Notes: generated by a model from the sequence alone, not told the origin. Positions 1-9,174 are shown, counted from the first letter of the stretch. The stretch is DNA of 64,000 nt from Bacillus sp. UNC41MFS5 (GCF_000686805.1 NZ_KK366017.1:1347183-1411182), one strand, 5' to 3'. Program-made: numbers and translations.

Positions 1-1208
1 AGATGGCTAAGAAGGGACGGGCAGGGAGTGCCTTGTCAATTGCCGCGATCGGGTCGTTTGTGGCGGGAATCTTCACGCTGGTCGCACTTATTGTCTTAGC
101 GAAACCATTGTCAAATATAGCCCTTAAATTTGGTCCTGCTGAATATTTCTCGCTAATGCTATTAGGACTAGGAGCTGTAAGTGGGTTGGCAGGAAAGTCC
201 GTTACGAAAGCGTTAATTATGACCGTATGTGGCTTGCTGCTTGCTACGATTGGAATTGATAATGTTTCTGGGATCGGCCGTTTTACTTTTGATTTGCCTT
301 GGTTGTACCAAGGAATTGAATTCTTGACGATTGCGGTAGGTTTATTTGCCTTAGGAGAGGTTTTTAAAACAATCCTAGAAAAAGAAGAAGAAGATACAAA
401 AATGGCAAAGATTAATAATTTAATCCCTTCTAAAGAAGAGTTGAAAGAATCAGCTGCACCAATCGCCAGGGGGTCGCTCTTAGGTTTCTTTATCGGGATT
501 TTACCCGGAGCGGGCGCGACTCTAGCATCCTTTTTTTCGTACATTTTAGAAAAGAAGATAGCTAAAGACCCATCTAAATTTGGAACGGGGGCCATTGCTG
601 GTGTGGCAGCGCCAGAATCGGCCAACAATGCGGCATCAGGCGGAGCAATGATCCCATTATTAACCTTAGGAATTCCAGGTTCGGGTACAACCGCCATCCT
701 GATGGGGGCATTGATGATGTATAATGTTCAGCCAGGGCCGTTATTATTTGAAGATCATCCCCAAGTAGCGTGGGGCTTGATTGCAAGTATGTTTATTGGA
801 AATATCATGCTACTCATTCTTAACCTTCCGCTTGTTAAGGTATTTGCAAAAATTATTCAGACCCCTAAGCAATATTTAATTCCTATTATTATTGCGATCT
901 CTATTTTCGGTGTTTATGCGGTACAAGTCTCAGTTTATGACCTGTTACTATTATTAGGCTGCGGTGTCATTGGCTATTTCTTAAACAAACATGATTACCC
1001 GATTGCTCCATTAGTGTTAGGGCTTGTTTTGGGGCCAATGGTTGAGAATAATCTGCGCAGGGCCTTAACGATTTTCAATGGAGATTTTGGACCATTTTTC
1101 ACTCGTCCGATTTCATTAGGATTCTTAATTATGACGGCTCTTTGGTTGGTGATCCCGGTATTAATGAAAATGAGAGGAAAAAATGTGGTCATAAACGAAG
1201 AAGCATGA
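1..1208 (+). CDS. tctA: Tripartite tricarboxylate transporter permease TctA, 5'-truncated by window edge
   Basis: This is the large membrane subunit of a tripartite tricarboxylate transporter, which works with TctB and a periplasmic-type binding protein TctC to import citrate or related acids. About 401 residues are visible and the family is usually near 500, so the true start lies before the window; the Met at base 3 sits in the family's conserved MAKKG segment, not at a natural N-terminus. The family core with GILPGAGAT and PESANNAASGG followed by GIPGSGTTA is intact, surrounded by many hydrophobic segments. A two-component system follows directly and probably controls it. The exact substrate is not readable. 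Confidence 0.9.
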   Translation, partial: MAKKGRAGSALSIAAIGSFVAGIFTLVALIVLAKPLSNIALKFGPAEYFSLMLLGLGAVSGLAGKSVTKALIMTVCGLLLATIGIDNVSGIGRFTFDLPWLYQGIEFLTIAVGLFALGEVFKTILEKEEEDTKMAKINNLIPSKEELKESAAPIARGSLLGFFIGILPGAGATLASFFSYILEKKIAKDPSKFGTGAIAGVAAPESANNAASGGAMIPLLTLGIPGSGTTAILMGALMMYNVQPGPLLFEDHPQVAWGLIASMFIGNIMLLILNLPLVKVFAKIIQTPKQYLIPIIIAISIFGVYAVQVSVYDLLLLLGCGVIGYFLNKHDYPIAPLVLGLVLGPMVENNLRRALTIFNGDFGPFFTRPISLGFLIMTALWLVIPVLMKMRGKNVVINEEA

Positions 1209-1231
1209 TGTTCAAAAAGTTCTGATTATTG

Positions 1232-1263
1232 CAAAAAACTCCTTTTTTTAAGGAGTTTTTTTA
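1232..1263 (+). terminator. Rho-independent terminator after tctA
   Basis: AAAACTCCTT and AAGGAGTTTT arms with a T-rich loop, followed by a T run, 24 bases after the tctA stop. It separates the transporter from the kinase gene. Confidence 0.85.
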
Positions 1264-1289
1264 TATATGATAGAAGTAGAGGTGCATGT

Positions 1290-2915
1290 ATGCGATTACA
1301 TACGAAATTGATGCTAGGCATTTTTATAGTAATTATCCTCATTGGCGGGATTTTCGAACTAACTTTTAAAAATATTATGGAGTCCAATCTTAAGCATGAA
1401 AAAGGAACGAAGGCTTTATCTGTGGCGCAGTCCATTTCAAATATACCAGAGATACAAAAAGCTTTTTCTAATAAAAACCCCTCTGCCATTATTCAACCAA
1501 TCGCCGAAAAAATTCGCAAACAGGTTGGTGCGGAATTTATTGTTATAGGTAATCGCCAGGAGATTCGCTATTCTCATCCCGATCCTACCCGTTTAGGACA
1601 AAAAATGGTGGGTGGAGATAATCAGCGAGTCTTTAAAGGAGAATCAGTTATCTCTGAGTCAATTGGAACCCTTGGTCCATCTCTAAGAGGGAAGGCTCCT
1701 ATTATTAGTGACGGCAAAGTAATTGGTGTAGTTTCAGTTGGCTATCTTCAAACGGATATTGAAAAAGAAGTAGGAAAGATACGAAGGAAAATTTTTATTA
1801 CCACGATGATTATTTTACTAGGAGGATTACTGGCGGCATTATTAATCTCGTTAAATATTAAAAGAGCCATTTTTGGACTTGAACCGAAAGAAATTGCTTG
1901 GATGTACCAAGAGAAACATGCCATCTTAGAATCCATTCATGAGGGGATTATCGCCATTGATACGAATGGACGAATAACCGTCGTCAATGAAACCGCACAT
2001 AAAATTCTCAATGTTCCGAGTGACGTTCTCCTCCGTGGAAAGAAGATTGATGATGTCATTGAAAATACGTCTCTTTATGAAGTGGTTCGGACGGGGTTGG
2101 CAGAATACGATCGGGAATTTACGATTTTTGGCGAGGTATTTTTGGTGAATCGTATCCCCATTTTTAATAAAAAAGACGAAGTAATTGGAGCAGTTGCTAG
2201 CTTCAGAAACAAGTCAGAGTTGTCCAATCTGATTCAGGAATTGTCCCATGTCAAAGCGTATGCTGAAGGCCTGCGGGCTCAGACACATGAGTATTCCAAC
2301 CGGCTCTACACACTTCTAGGTTTGATTCAGCTGGGTTCCTACAAGGAAGCCATTGATTTCATTTCAAGGGAAGTGGATGTCGCACAAGGATTTATTAGCT
2401 TCTTAATGAAGGAAATTCCCGATCCGATCATTGCTGGATTTATATTAGGTAAGGTTAGTTTAGCCAGTGAATTGAAAATTCATCTTACAATCGAACGTGA
2501 CAGTAGTTTTAGAGATTTACCAGAAGAAATCAGCAGGGATACGTTAGTGACGATTATCGGGAACCTTGTTAATAATGCTTTTGATGCTGTGAGAGAAAAT
2601 GGGAAGGTAGAAAAAAGAGTTTCTCTATTTCTAACCGACTTAGGGAAAGACCTGATTATCGAAATTGAAGATAACGGGAAAGGCATAAATAACAGCATTA
2701 GTGAACAAATTTTCCAAAATGGCTTTTCTACGAAAAACCGTCAAAGCAATTCCGGAATCGGGTTAAGCCTTGTTAAGGAAGCGATAGCAGGCTTAGGGGG
2801 ATATATAACATTTACCTCAAATGAAGGCGAAGGGACGATTTTCACAGTTGTGATTCCAAAACACAGGGGGTGTTTGAATGAATCTGAAACCCAATATAGA
2901 AGTGTTAATTGTTGA
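1290..2915 (+). CDS. CitA/DcuS-family sensor histidine kinase (CitS-like)
   Basis: This is a membrane sensor kinase of 541 aa of the type that senses citrate or C4-dicarboxylates. Visible order: TM1 at about residues 6-25, an extracytoplasmic Cache/PDC-type domain with the typical SHPDP and VGYLQ segments (about 30-165), TM2 at about 170-190, a PAS domain (about 210-310), a SpoOB-type phosphoacceptor helix with His333 in the QTHEYSNRL motif, and a HATPase domain with GNLVNNAFDAV, DNGKGI, GFSTK and GIGLSLV boxes. It lies just after tctA and overlaps its response regulator by 38 bases, so it likely regulates the tct transporter. CitS is the closest named relative; the ligand is inferred. Confidence 0.9.
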   Translation: MRLHTKLMLGIFIVIILIGGIFELTFKNIMESNLKHEKGTKALSVAQSISNIPEIQKAFSNKNPSAIIQPIAEKIRKQVGAEFIVIGNRQEIRYSHPDPTRLGQKMVGGDNQRVFKGESVISESIGTLGPSLRGKAPIISDGKVIGVVSVGYLQTDIEKEVGKIRRKIFITTMIILLGGLLAALLISLNIKRAIFGLEPKEIAWMYQEKHAILESIHEGIIAIDTNGRITVVNETAHKILNVPSDVLLRGKKIDDVIENTSLYEVVRTGLAEYDREFTIFGEVFLVNRIPIFNKKDEVIGAVASFRNKSELSNLIQELSHVKAYAEGLRAQTHEYSNRLYTLLGLIQLGSYKEAIDFISREVDVAQGFISFLMKEIPDPIIAGFILGKVSLASELKIHLTIERDSSFRDLPEEISRDTLVTIIGNLVNNAFDAVRENGKVEKRVSLFLTDLGKDLIIEIEDNGKGINNSISEQIFQNGFSTKNRQSNSGIGLSLVKEAIAGLGGYITFTSNEGEGTIFTVVIPKHRGCLNESETQYRSVNC

Positions 2916-3609
2916 GGATGATTTACGGATTGCAGAAATTCAAAAGAGGTTTATAGAACAGATTGGTGGATTCCAAACAGTAGGAATTGCTGCAAGTTAT
3001 TTAGAGGCAAAGACGTATATCGATTTATTACAGCCAGACCTTCTCTTGTTAGATGTCTATTTTCCGGATATGAATGGAATTGATTTGCTTAAAGAAACAA
3101 AGCAGCAAAGTAAGCAAATGGACGTGATTATGATCACCGCCACAAAAGAGATTCATAAAGTGCAAGAGGCAATCAGCATTGGTGTGTTTGACTATATTAT
3201 TAAACCTGTTGTTTTTGAGAGGTTTAAACAATCATTGTTGAGGTATCAGGAATATCATTTAAAGCTAGCAGAATTGAGGAATGAAAATCTCCATGTCACA
3301 CAGCAACAGGTGGACAAACTGCTGCGAAAAGAAATAGAGAGATCCAAAAGCGACAAACCTTACCTGCCAAAAGGAATTGATCCGCTGACGCTGGAAAAGG
3401 TCCTAGAGGTTCTGTCGAAAGTCGCGGAAGGCTTAACGGCAGAGATTGTTGCCAAAGAAATAGGTGTAAGCAGAACGACGGCTAGAAGGTATCTTGAGCA
3501 TCTCATGTCTGAAGATAAAATTGATGCGGATTTAGCTTACGGAACGGTCGGGCGCCCTGAACGTGTCTATATGGTTAAGGGGGCAATAAAACAGCATAAC
3601 CACACATAA
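2878..3609 (+). CDS. CitT/DctR-family response regulator
   Basis: Partner of the preceding kinase; 243 aa. The receiver domain covers about residues 1-125 with acidic pocket E13-D14-D15, phosphoacceptor D59 in LLLLDVYFPDMNG and the conserved Lys in DYIIKPV. The C-terminal part carries a helix-turn-helix (AEIVAKEIGVSRTTARRYLEHL) of the CitB/DctR subfamily, followed by the GRPERVY signature. The ATG at 2878 has a GGGGG site upstream and lies inside the kinase gene, giving translational coupling. Likely target is the tct operon, by analogy with CitST and DctSR. Confidence 0.9.
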   Translation: MNLKPNIEVLIVEDDLRIAEIQKRFIEQIGGFQTVGIAASYLEAKTYIDLLQPDLLLLDVYFPDMNGIDLLKETKQQSKQMDVIMITATKEIHKVQEAISIGVFDYIIKPVVFERFKQSLLRYQEYHLKLAELRNENLHVTQQQVDKLLRKEIERSKSDKPYLPKGIDPLTLEKVLEVLSKVAEGLTAEIVAKEIGVSRTTARRYLEHLMSEDKIDADLAYGTVGRPERVYMVKGAIKQHNHT

Positions 3610-3666
3610 AGAAGAGTAATGCGAATTTTCTCGGAAGATATCGAGAGTAGCCCTAAATTGTTCAAT

Positions 3667-3693
3667 TGTAATAATATTGCCAATATTATTACA
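3667..3693. promoter_or_regulatory. Perfect 27-bp inverted repeat upstream of the flavodoxin gene
   Basis: Arms TGTAATAATATTG and CAATATTATTACA flank a single central C, a perfect 13-bp inverted repeat. No T run follows, so it is not a terminator. It lies 83 bases before the flavodoxin start, where a repressor or activator site would be expected. The cognate regulator is unknown; it is not a clean match to the Fur, PerR, Rex or Fnr consensus. Confidence 0.6.
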
Positions 3694-3775
3694 GGAATCG
3701 GTTTTATTTAGTTTTATAATAGAAGTGAATCTTCACAGCGATTTTTTGTCATGCAAGTTGAAGGAGGGGAAGGAC

Positions 3776-4273
3776 ATGAAATGTTTAATTGTTTATTGCT
3801 CATCCCATGGGACGACAGAGAAAGCAGTAAGGTTTTTAAGTGAAATTCTTAAAGGTGAAGTTCAGACGGTTGATTTGAAACGTGAGAAAGTGGAAATTGA
3901 TCTTCGCAATTTCGATACCATCATTATTGGCGGCTCGATTCATGCGGGGAATATTCAAAGAAGAATAAAACAGTTTACTACTCACAATTACGATACTTTA
4001 TTTGAAAAAGAAGTAGGACTTTTTCTATGCTGTATGCTCGATGGTGAGACGGCGATTGTGCAATTTAACCATGCCTTCCCGCAAGAATTACGAAAAAATT
4101 CTGCTGCAATGGGGTTATTTGGCGGAGAATTCCTTTTGTCGGAAATGAACTTCATTGAAAAACAAATCGTAAAAAAGGTGAGCGGAACAACGACCGACCA
4201 ATTAAATTTAGATTATGATGCCATTAAGGAATTTGCTTTAAAATTAAATAATATCCAAACACTAGTACATTGA
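3776..4273 (+). CDS. Flavodoxin-domain protein (HemG-like)
   Basis: A 165-aa protein with a flavodoxin fold. The N-terminal IVYCSSHGTTEKAV is the FMN phosphate-binding loop, FDTIIIGGSIHAGNIQRRI is the second FMN loop, and the end resembles menaquinone-dependent protoporphyrinogen oxidase (HemG) type flavodoxins. The ATG at 3776 is chosen because a strong GAAGGAGGGG site precedes it; the frame is open further upstream to 3677 but has no such site and would overlap the palindrome. Monocistronic, with its own terminator. A haem role is possible but not proven; it may be a general flavodoxin-like oxidoreductase. Confidence 0.75.
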   Translation: MKCLIVYCSSHGTTEKAVRFLSEILKGEVQTVDLKREKVEIDLRNFDTIIIGGSIHAGNIQRRIKQFTTHNYDTLFEKEVGLFLCCMLDGETAIVQFNHAFPQELRKNSAAMGLFGGEFLLSEMNFIEKQIVKKVSGTTTDQLNLDYDAIKEFALKLNNIQTLVH

Positions 4274-4297
4274 TCGGTGTGTATCCAATTTAGGTGA

Positions 4298-4328
4298 GCG
4301 TTTCTGCATATGCAGAACGTTTTTTTTG
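4298..4328 (+). terminator. Terminator after the flavodoxin gene
   Basis: CGTTTCTGCATATGCAGAACG hairpin region (about 9 bp arms) followed by eight T. Confidence 0.8.
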
Positions 4329-4463
4329 TGTTTATAAAGAATATAGGGGTTATTTTCGAAGAATTGCATTTGAAAATGAATTTTTTGTCAAATTTTGCTT
4401 ATAAAAAATGTCGAGAAAGACAATAATGAGTGAGGTCTTATTACAACAAGGAAGAGGATTGAA

Positions 4464-5495
4464 ATGAAAATTTGGTTTAACAGATGGTTTACAACGGTTT
4501 CCCATTTCATAGACATGATTCGGGATAACGAAGAAAAGCGAAAATTTATTATTTATGGCACTAATCCGAACAAGGATGCCCTGTATTTACAAAATTGTGA
4601 TTATGCCTTCGTCGAGCCGGATATATCTGGGGAGGAATATATTGATTTTTGTCTTGATTTTTGTCAGAAGCACGGGATAGATATTTTTATCCCTCGGAAA
4701 GAAAATGTCCTCATCTCCAAACGACTGAGTCAATTTGAGAAGTTGGGTGTTAAGGTGTTAGTTTGCCCAGATGCTGACCTCATGGAGACCATGGATAATA
4801 AAGCTGAGACATATCAAATGTTTACGCGCGGACCGGCAAACTCTTTGATTCCTGACTATCATGTCGTCAATAATCTCGAAGCGTTTAAAATAGCGTATGA
4901 AAAACTCAAGGAAAAAGGCCATACCGTGTGTTTTAAACCAGTGATTGGTGAAGGTGCGAACGGATTTCGGGTCATTAAAGACCAAATTGATTCCATTACC
5001 CAGCTTTTCAATCATGGAACGAGCTACCGTATTCCTTACAACTATGCCTGTGAAATATTAGGTCAGCAAGAAACATTCCCTGACTTAATGGTTCTTGAAT
5101 TTTTAGAAGGCAGAGAATATAGTATCGATTGCTTATCATCCAACGATAAACTGTATGCTGCCATACCTCGGATGAAGGGGGATGGCAGAGTGAGAGAGCT
5201 GGTGGAGCAGGTGGAACTCATAAAACTGGCTCACGATTTTCATCAAGAATTTAGGGTGCCATATGTGTTTAATATCCAGGTAAAATACAACAACAATGGT
5301 GAACCGAAACTGTTGGAAGTTAATCCGCGCATGAGCGGGGGCATGCACTTTAGCTGCTTATCAGGGATCAACCTCCCGTATCTCGCTCTGAAAATTTTAC
5401 TAGGTGAAAAAGTAGAGATGCTGAAACCAAGGTTTGGAATTCGGGCAAGTCATATTGAAAAAGAAATGATTCTGAAATATGGGGAAATAAGTTAA
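4464..5495 (+). CDS. ATP-grasp family ligase-like protein
   Basis: A 343-aa cytosolic protein with an ATP-grasp fold of the carbamoyl-phosphate synthase/biotin carboxylase type. The N-terminal 90 residues form a Rossmann-like pre-ATP domain, then come the lysine-containing strand TVCFKPVIGEGANGF (about 152-166), MVLEFLEGREYSID and the metal-binding end LLEVNPRMSGGMHFS. Such enzymes join a carboxylate to an amine or thiol with ATP. The ATG follows a GGAAGAGGA site. It stands alone with no pathway partner nearby, so the substrate cannot be named. Confidence 0.75.
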   Translation: MKIWFNRWFTTVSHFIDMIRDNEEKRKFIIYGTNPNKDALYLQNCDYAFVEPDISGEEYIDFCLDFCQKHGIDIFIPRKENVLISKRLSQFEKLGVKVLVCPDADLMETMDNKAETYQMFTRGPANSLIPDYHVVNNLEAFKIAYEKLKEKGHTVCFKPVIGEGANGFRVIKDQIDSITQLFNHGTSYRIPYNYACEILGQQETFPDLMVLEFLEGREYSIDCLSSNDKLYAAIPRMKGDGRVRELVEQVELIKLAHDFHQEFRVPYVFNIQVKYNNNGEPKLLEVNPRMSGGMHFSCLSGINLPYLALKILLGEKVEMLKPRFGIRASHIEKEMILKYGEIS

Positions 5496-5509
5496 TAGGG
5501 GTTCCATAC

Positions 5510-5543
5510 AAAAAAAGAGCAGGTTTCTTTAGAACCCGCTCTT
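5510..5543 (-). terminator. Terminator of the GIY-YIG gene
   Basis: Read on the minus strand, AGAGCGGGTT and AACCTGCTCT arms are followed by seven T. It lies between two convergent genes and its T run serves the minus-strand gene. Confidence 0.75.
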
Positions 5544-5547
5544 CCCA

Positions 5548-5922
5548 CTATTTATAGAACACTTTATCAATATTGTATTTTGCATGTAAGGTATTGATGA
5601 GGTAGGTTTCGTAAATTTCTCTTTCCATTGGGTCTTCCACGACACATACCGCAATTTTATAAACTTCATCACGGTGCAATTTGATCGGTGAGACAGAATC
5701 TTCGAAATGTCTTTTTACACGAGGACGTAATTTCCTAGCTTTGCCGACAAACAGTAATTCATCATTTGCGTTTGAAAAAAGGATTATTCCGCCTTTGTCT
5801 CTTGGAATTTTATTGTAATCTGTAAAACCATAAACGCTGCTTAATGGCGCCTCTACTTTTTCGCCAACTTGATTTTTTTTCGTAATCACTATATCAGGAT
5901 TAGGGATTTCAATTTTAATCAT
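5548..5922 (-). CDS. GIY-YIG nuclease-superfamily protein
   Basis: A 124-aa protein resembling the N-terminal UvrC nuclease domain. Residues about 44-75 (GIILFSNANDELLFVGKARKLRPRVKRHF) match the GIY-YIG core with the second motif as F-V-G and the conserved Arg in the following helix, and REIYETYLINTLHAKYN carries the conserved Glu region. The first motif is G-I-I rather than G-I-Y. Family members cut DNA, but this stand-alone form has no known target. Read away from terD; the shared upstream region contains a short hairpin. Confidence 0.65.
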   Translation of the reverse strand: MIKIEIPNPDIVITKKNQVGEKVEAPLSSVYGFTDYNKIPRDKGGIILFSNANDELLFVGKARKLRPRVKRHFEDSVSPIKLHRDEVYKIAVCVVEDPMEREIYETYLINTLHAKYNIDKVFYK

Positions 5923-5953
5923 TTAGAAAATCTCTCCTTGCCTTGCTTAAAAT

Positions 5954-5970
5954 AAACGGGCTTCCCGTTT
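5954..5970 (-). promoter_or_regulatory. Hairpin in the leader of the GIY-YIG gene
   Basis: AAACGGG and CCCGTTT separated by three bases, about 32 bases before the minus-strand ATG. Read toward the gene it is followed by ATTTT, so it could be a weak attenuator; a promoter-side operator is equally possible. Confidence 0.35.
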
Positions 5971-6150
5971 TGCTAGCAGTTCATTATAGCATAAACAATC
6001 AATAATAGTTATCTTAACCATTTTTCGATGCTCAAAACCAGAGGATCTTGTATTTATTAAGGAGAAGGTAATTAAAAAGTAGAAAAATATTCCTTATTTT
6101 TGTAAACTTAAGGTGAAACATTGATAAAATTAAGATGAAAGGGTGTTTGT

Positions 6151-6732
6151 ATGGCTATTTCATTATCTAAAGGTCAAAAAATTGATTTAACAAAAACAAA
6201 TCCTGGTTTATCGAAGGTCGTTGTTGGTCTTGGCTGGGATACCAATCGTTATGATGGCGGAAAAGATTTTGATTTAGATGCAAGTATCTTCTTGTTAGCA
6301 TCTAACGGAAAAGTTACGTCTGAAAAGGATTTCGTTTTCTACAATCAACTTGAAGGTGGAAATGGATCTGTAGTACATACGGGTGATAACCGCACAGGAG
6401 AAGGGGATGGGGATGATGAGCAAGTAAAAGTGAATCTTAGCGCGGTCCCTGCTCAGATTGAAAAAATTTCGTTTGTTATTACCATTCATGATGCAGAAGC
6501 CCGTGGTCAGAATTTTGGTCAGGTATCTAATGCATTCTGCCGCATCGTTAACGAAGAAACGACCCAAGAAATCATTCGCTATGATTTAGGAGAAGATTTC
6601 TCAATTGAAACAGCGATCATCGTAGGAGAATTATACCGACACAATGGCGAGTGGAAATTCTCAGCGGTTGGTTCAGGCTACCAAGGCGGCCTTGCCCGTA
6701 TCGCAACAGACTTCGGCCTAAACGTGGGTTAA
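6151..6732 (+). CDS. terD: TerD-family stress/tellurium resistance protein
   Basis: A 193-aa TerD-domain protein across its whole length. It begins with the typical [21 protein letters not shown], then GLGWD and the calcium-binding [24 protein letters not shown] and the IHDA segment. TerD proteins bind calcium and take part in tellurite and general stress responses; Bacillus carries several (YceC/D/E, YdjB-type). This copy is alone, without terC or other ter genes in view, so it is probably an isolated paralogue. Preceded by an AAAGGGTG site and followed by its own terminator. Confidence 0.9.
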   Translation: MAISLSKGQKIDLTKTNPGLSKVVVGLGWDTNRYDGGKDFDLDASIFLLASNGKVTSEKDFVFYNQLEGGNGSVVHTGDNRTGEGDGDDEQVKVNLSAVPAQIEKISFVITIHDAEARGQNFGQVSNAFCRIVNEETTQEIIRYDLGEDFSIETAIIVGELYRHNGEWKFSAVGSGYQGGLARIATDFGLNVG

Positions 6733-6746
6733 AAAATAGCAAATAA

Positions 6747-6791
6747 AAAGGACAAAAACTGTCGAGATACTGTTTTTTGTCCTTTTTTTGT
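6747..6791 (+). terminator. Terminator after terD
   Basis: AAAGGACAAAAAC and GTTTTTTGTCCTTT arms followed by T-rich sequence. Confidence 0.8.
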
Positions 6792-6898
6792 TTATTGGAA
6801 GTGTCTCAATTCATAAAGTATTTATTTGTAGAGACAAGATATTTGGGTTATGGTAGAAATAAAATAAATTATTTGATTTGAGGCTGGTGCTGGTACCA

Positions 6899-7303
6899 AT
6901 GAAACTTTTGCTGAAAACACAGGTTCTTTCTATTATTATTGCGATTTTTTGGATTGTATATCTCAACGTAGTAGCTATTTTTGATCGGCCAAGCCCGATA
7001 CTTCAATACTTGAACTGGTTTGTTTATGGATTTGCTATACTGTTTGCCTGCATTTATTTACTTTTGACGAAATATATAATTGGTCACAAATGGCTGGCTA
7101 TTCCTTTGGTAATTCTACCGTATCTGATGATTTACCAACCGATTCTTGAACGGATTCTATTAATCCTAGTTAATAAAAGCTATAGTATGACGATTAATTT
7201 TTTGTCTTTATCAACAGGATTCACGCATTTAATAGCGATATTAATTGGATTAGTTTTCGGGGTTATCATTTCTAATCGATATCATAGGGAGCAACAGCAC
7301 TAA
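6899..7303 (+). CDS. Small integral membrane protein of unknown function
   Basis: About 134 aa with four hydrophobic segments (roughly residues 5-25, 33-55, 62-85 and 105-125 from this Met) and a short basic C-terminus. No family was recognised. The start is uncertain: the frame is open to a TTG at 6878, and no strong ribosome binding site precedes either position; a GAGG at 6880-6883 weakly favours the ATG at 6899. It lies between terD and an AraC-type regulator with no close coupling to either. Confidence 0.5.
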   Translation: MKLLLKTQVLSIIIAIFWIVYLNVVAIFDRPSPILQYLNWFVYGFAILFACIYLLLTKYIIGHKWLAIPLVILPYLMIYQPILERILLILVNKSYSMTINFLSLSTGFTHLIAILIGLVFGVIISNRYHREQQH

Positions 7304-7377
7304 TAAACATTATTTACCTTATTGCCACGAAAATGGCATAACTAACCAAGAGTCTACTAATGAAAGAAGGACAATAG

Positions 7378-8871
7378 ATGGAAGGAAAGTGGCTAATTGC
7401 CGATCGCGATTTAAACGAACGTGAGGGATTAAAATGGTTATTGAAAACTTCCTCCATCCCAGTTAACAAGATATTGTTAGCATCTTATTATCAGGAATTT
7501 GTCGTTTTGTTTGAACAGGAAAAGCCAGATGTTGTGTTAATCGAACTTGATATGATTACTAGGGAAGATTGGTCAACTTTCCGTAACTTGATGCAGATTT
7601 ATGAGCCTATTTTACTTTTAACTTCTGCAGAAGGAACCTTCGAAAAAGCGCGCCTTGCCATCGATATGCAAGCATTAGATTTAATGATTAAACCTTTTTC
7701 GGCAACCAAGGTGAAAACTGCCTTTCAAAAAGCCTCACGTAAACTTGAGGACAAAAGTCAGGCGGATGGAATTCACCATTCCAATCCCTATAAAGATATA
7801 TCTTATGAAGCGTTATTACTATCGCAAGATCCGGGAGCAGAAACGTACCATGTCGCTGCTTTTCAAACGGAAAGTATCCATGCTATTCGGACTTTACATT
7901 CATTCTTAGCAGAATTTCCTTTTAAGGATGCCCACGGTATTTTTGGATTGGATGATATGGTCATTATTTTGTTCTCAGAAACGAGTCATAATATCACGGA
8001 ACAGTGCCAAAAAGCGATGAGAAAGTGGGAGGAGGAATTTTCTGAGCCGTTAGCGGTCGTAGTTCATAAAGGAAATTCATCATCCGTAACTTTGAATCAA
8101 AAATATCTACAAACGAGGAAAATGCTGGAGTTGACCTATTATAAAGGGTACCGCCAAGTGGTTGAATTTGGACACTCACACACATGGGTCCATATCGATC
8201 CTTTTTTAGCTCCGCCTGAACAACGAACCTGGGTCGACATGTTGACTAATGTTGATTTAGAAAAAATAAAAAATTGGCTGTATGATGAATTTTTACATTT
8301 GAAAGATCCTTACCCTGAGCCAGGATTGGTCAGAATTAGATTAACGAGTATCTTGGCGCAGGTTAGAAGATATATGAAGACGTGTCACTTAGATGAAATT
8401 GAAAGCAATGAACAGGAATACCGCTATATTTTCAATTCGATTTTGTATGATCGTGTCCTTTATCGTACGGTTCAAAATCTCATCTTATTTATTCAAAAAT
8501 TATTTTTGGGTGCAGAGAGCAGTGTTAGAAATCATATACAAGATCCGATTGAACGCGGCATATCCTTTATGGAGGCCAATTTTTCAAACAGCATGCTCAG
8601 GCTGGAGGATGTGGCAGCCTATGTGGAACGAAATCCTTCTTATTTCAGTCATTTGTTGATTACGAAAACAGGTTGTAGCTTTACGGAATCGCTAACAGCG
8701 TTTCGAATGAAAGAAGCGAAAAGATTGCTGATTGAAACAAATAAACCGATTAAAGAAATTTCAATCCTGGTGGGCTATCAAAATTCTAATTATTTTAGCC
8801 GGATGTTTAAGGAATTAATAGGTACTTCCCCTAGAGAATTTCGTTTAACTAAAGTGGATGAGGATGGTTGA
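7378..8871 (+). CDS. AraC-family regulator with an atypical receiver domain (YesN-like)
   Basis: A 497-aa regulator. Residues about 1-120 have a receiver fold (acidic pocket near D9/D11, Lys in DLMIKPF), residues about 130-385 form a middle domain, and residues 395-497 form a double AraC helix-turn-helix ending KEISILVGYQNSNYFSRMFKELIGTSPREF. At the position of the phosphoacceptor Asp in YesN proteins (VITDIRMP) this one has Glu56 (VLIELDM), so normal phosphorylation is unlikely. No kinase is adjacent. The start has a GAAAGAAGG site. It may control the nearby membrane protein or the hut genes downstream, but no target is visible. Confidence 0.85.
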   Translation: MEGKWLIADRDLNEREGLKWLLKTSSIPVNKILLASYYQEFVVLFEQEKPDVVLIELDMITREDWSTFRNLMQIYEPILLLTSAEGTFEKARLAIDMQALDLMIKPFSATKVKTAFQKASRKLEDKSQADGIHHSNPYKDISYEALLLSQDPGAETYHVAAFQTESIHAIRTLHSFLAEFPFKDAHGIFGLDDMVIILFSETSHNITEQCQKAMRKWEEEFSEPLAVVVHKGNSSSVTLNQKYLQTRKMLELTYYKGYRQVVEFGHSHTWVHIDPFLAPPEQRTWVDMLTNVDLEKIKNWLYDEFLHLKDPYPEPGLVRIRLTSILAQVRRYMKTCHLDEIESNEQEYRYIFNSILYDRVLYRTVQNLILFIQKLFLGAESSVRNHIQDPIERGISFMEANFSNSMLRLEDVAAYVERNPSYFSHLLITKTGCSFTESLTAFRMKEAKRLLIETNKPIKEISILVGYQNSNYFSRMFKELIGTSPREFRLTKVDEDG

Positions 8872-8901
8872 TTTATTAATTAATTTGAGGGAAGTGGGGA
8901 A

Positions 8902-9174
8902 ATGAAGACGGTTATCGTATCTTTGGTTATTGTTGTCCTTGTTTTTTCATTCCTTAAGTTTTATCTCAATCGAAAATGGAGATTAATTTATACGGCGTTT
9001 GGATCGGATAACTTCTTTAGGGTCGTTGGGAAGTTAAATGCGGCAGGAATAAAATACAAAACGAACACGCCTGTTAATTTGCGTGTTGATGCTCGATTTA
9101 AGGATTTCACACAATACGATATTTTTGTTAAAGAAGAGGACGAAAATAGGGCCCAAGCTGCCCTTCGAAGGTAA
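8902..9174 (+). CDS. Single-pass membrane protein with a DUF2007-like domain
   Basis: A 90-aa protein with one N-terminal membrane segment (about residues 3-20) and a cytoplasmic part in which KLNAAGIKYKT and YDIFVKEEDENRAQAAL resemble the small DUF2007 signal-transducing fold. It starts 30 bases after the AraC-type regulator with a GAGGGAAGTGGGG site and is probably co-transcribed with it, which suggests it is either a partner or a target of that regulator. The function is unknown. Confidence 0.6.
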   Translation: MKTVIVSLVIVVLVFSFLKFYLNRKWRLIYTAFGSDNFFRVVGKLNAAGIKYKTNTPVNLRVDARFKDFTQYDIFVKEEDENRAQAALRR

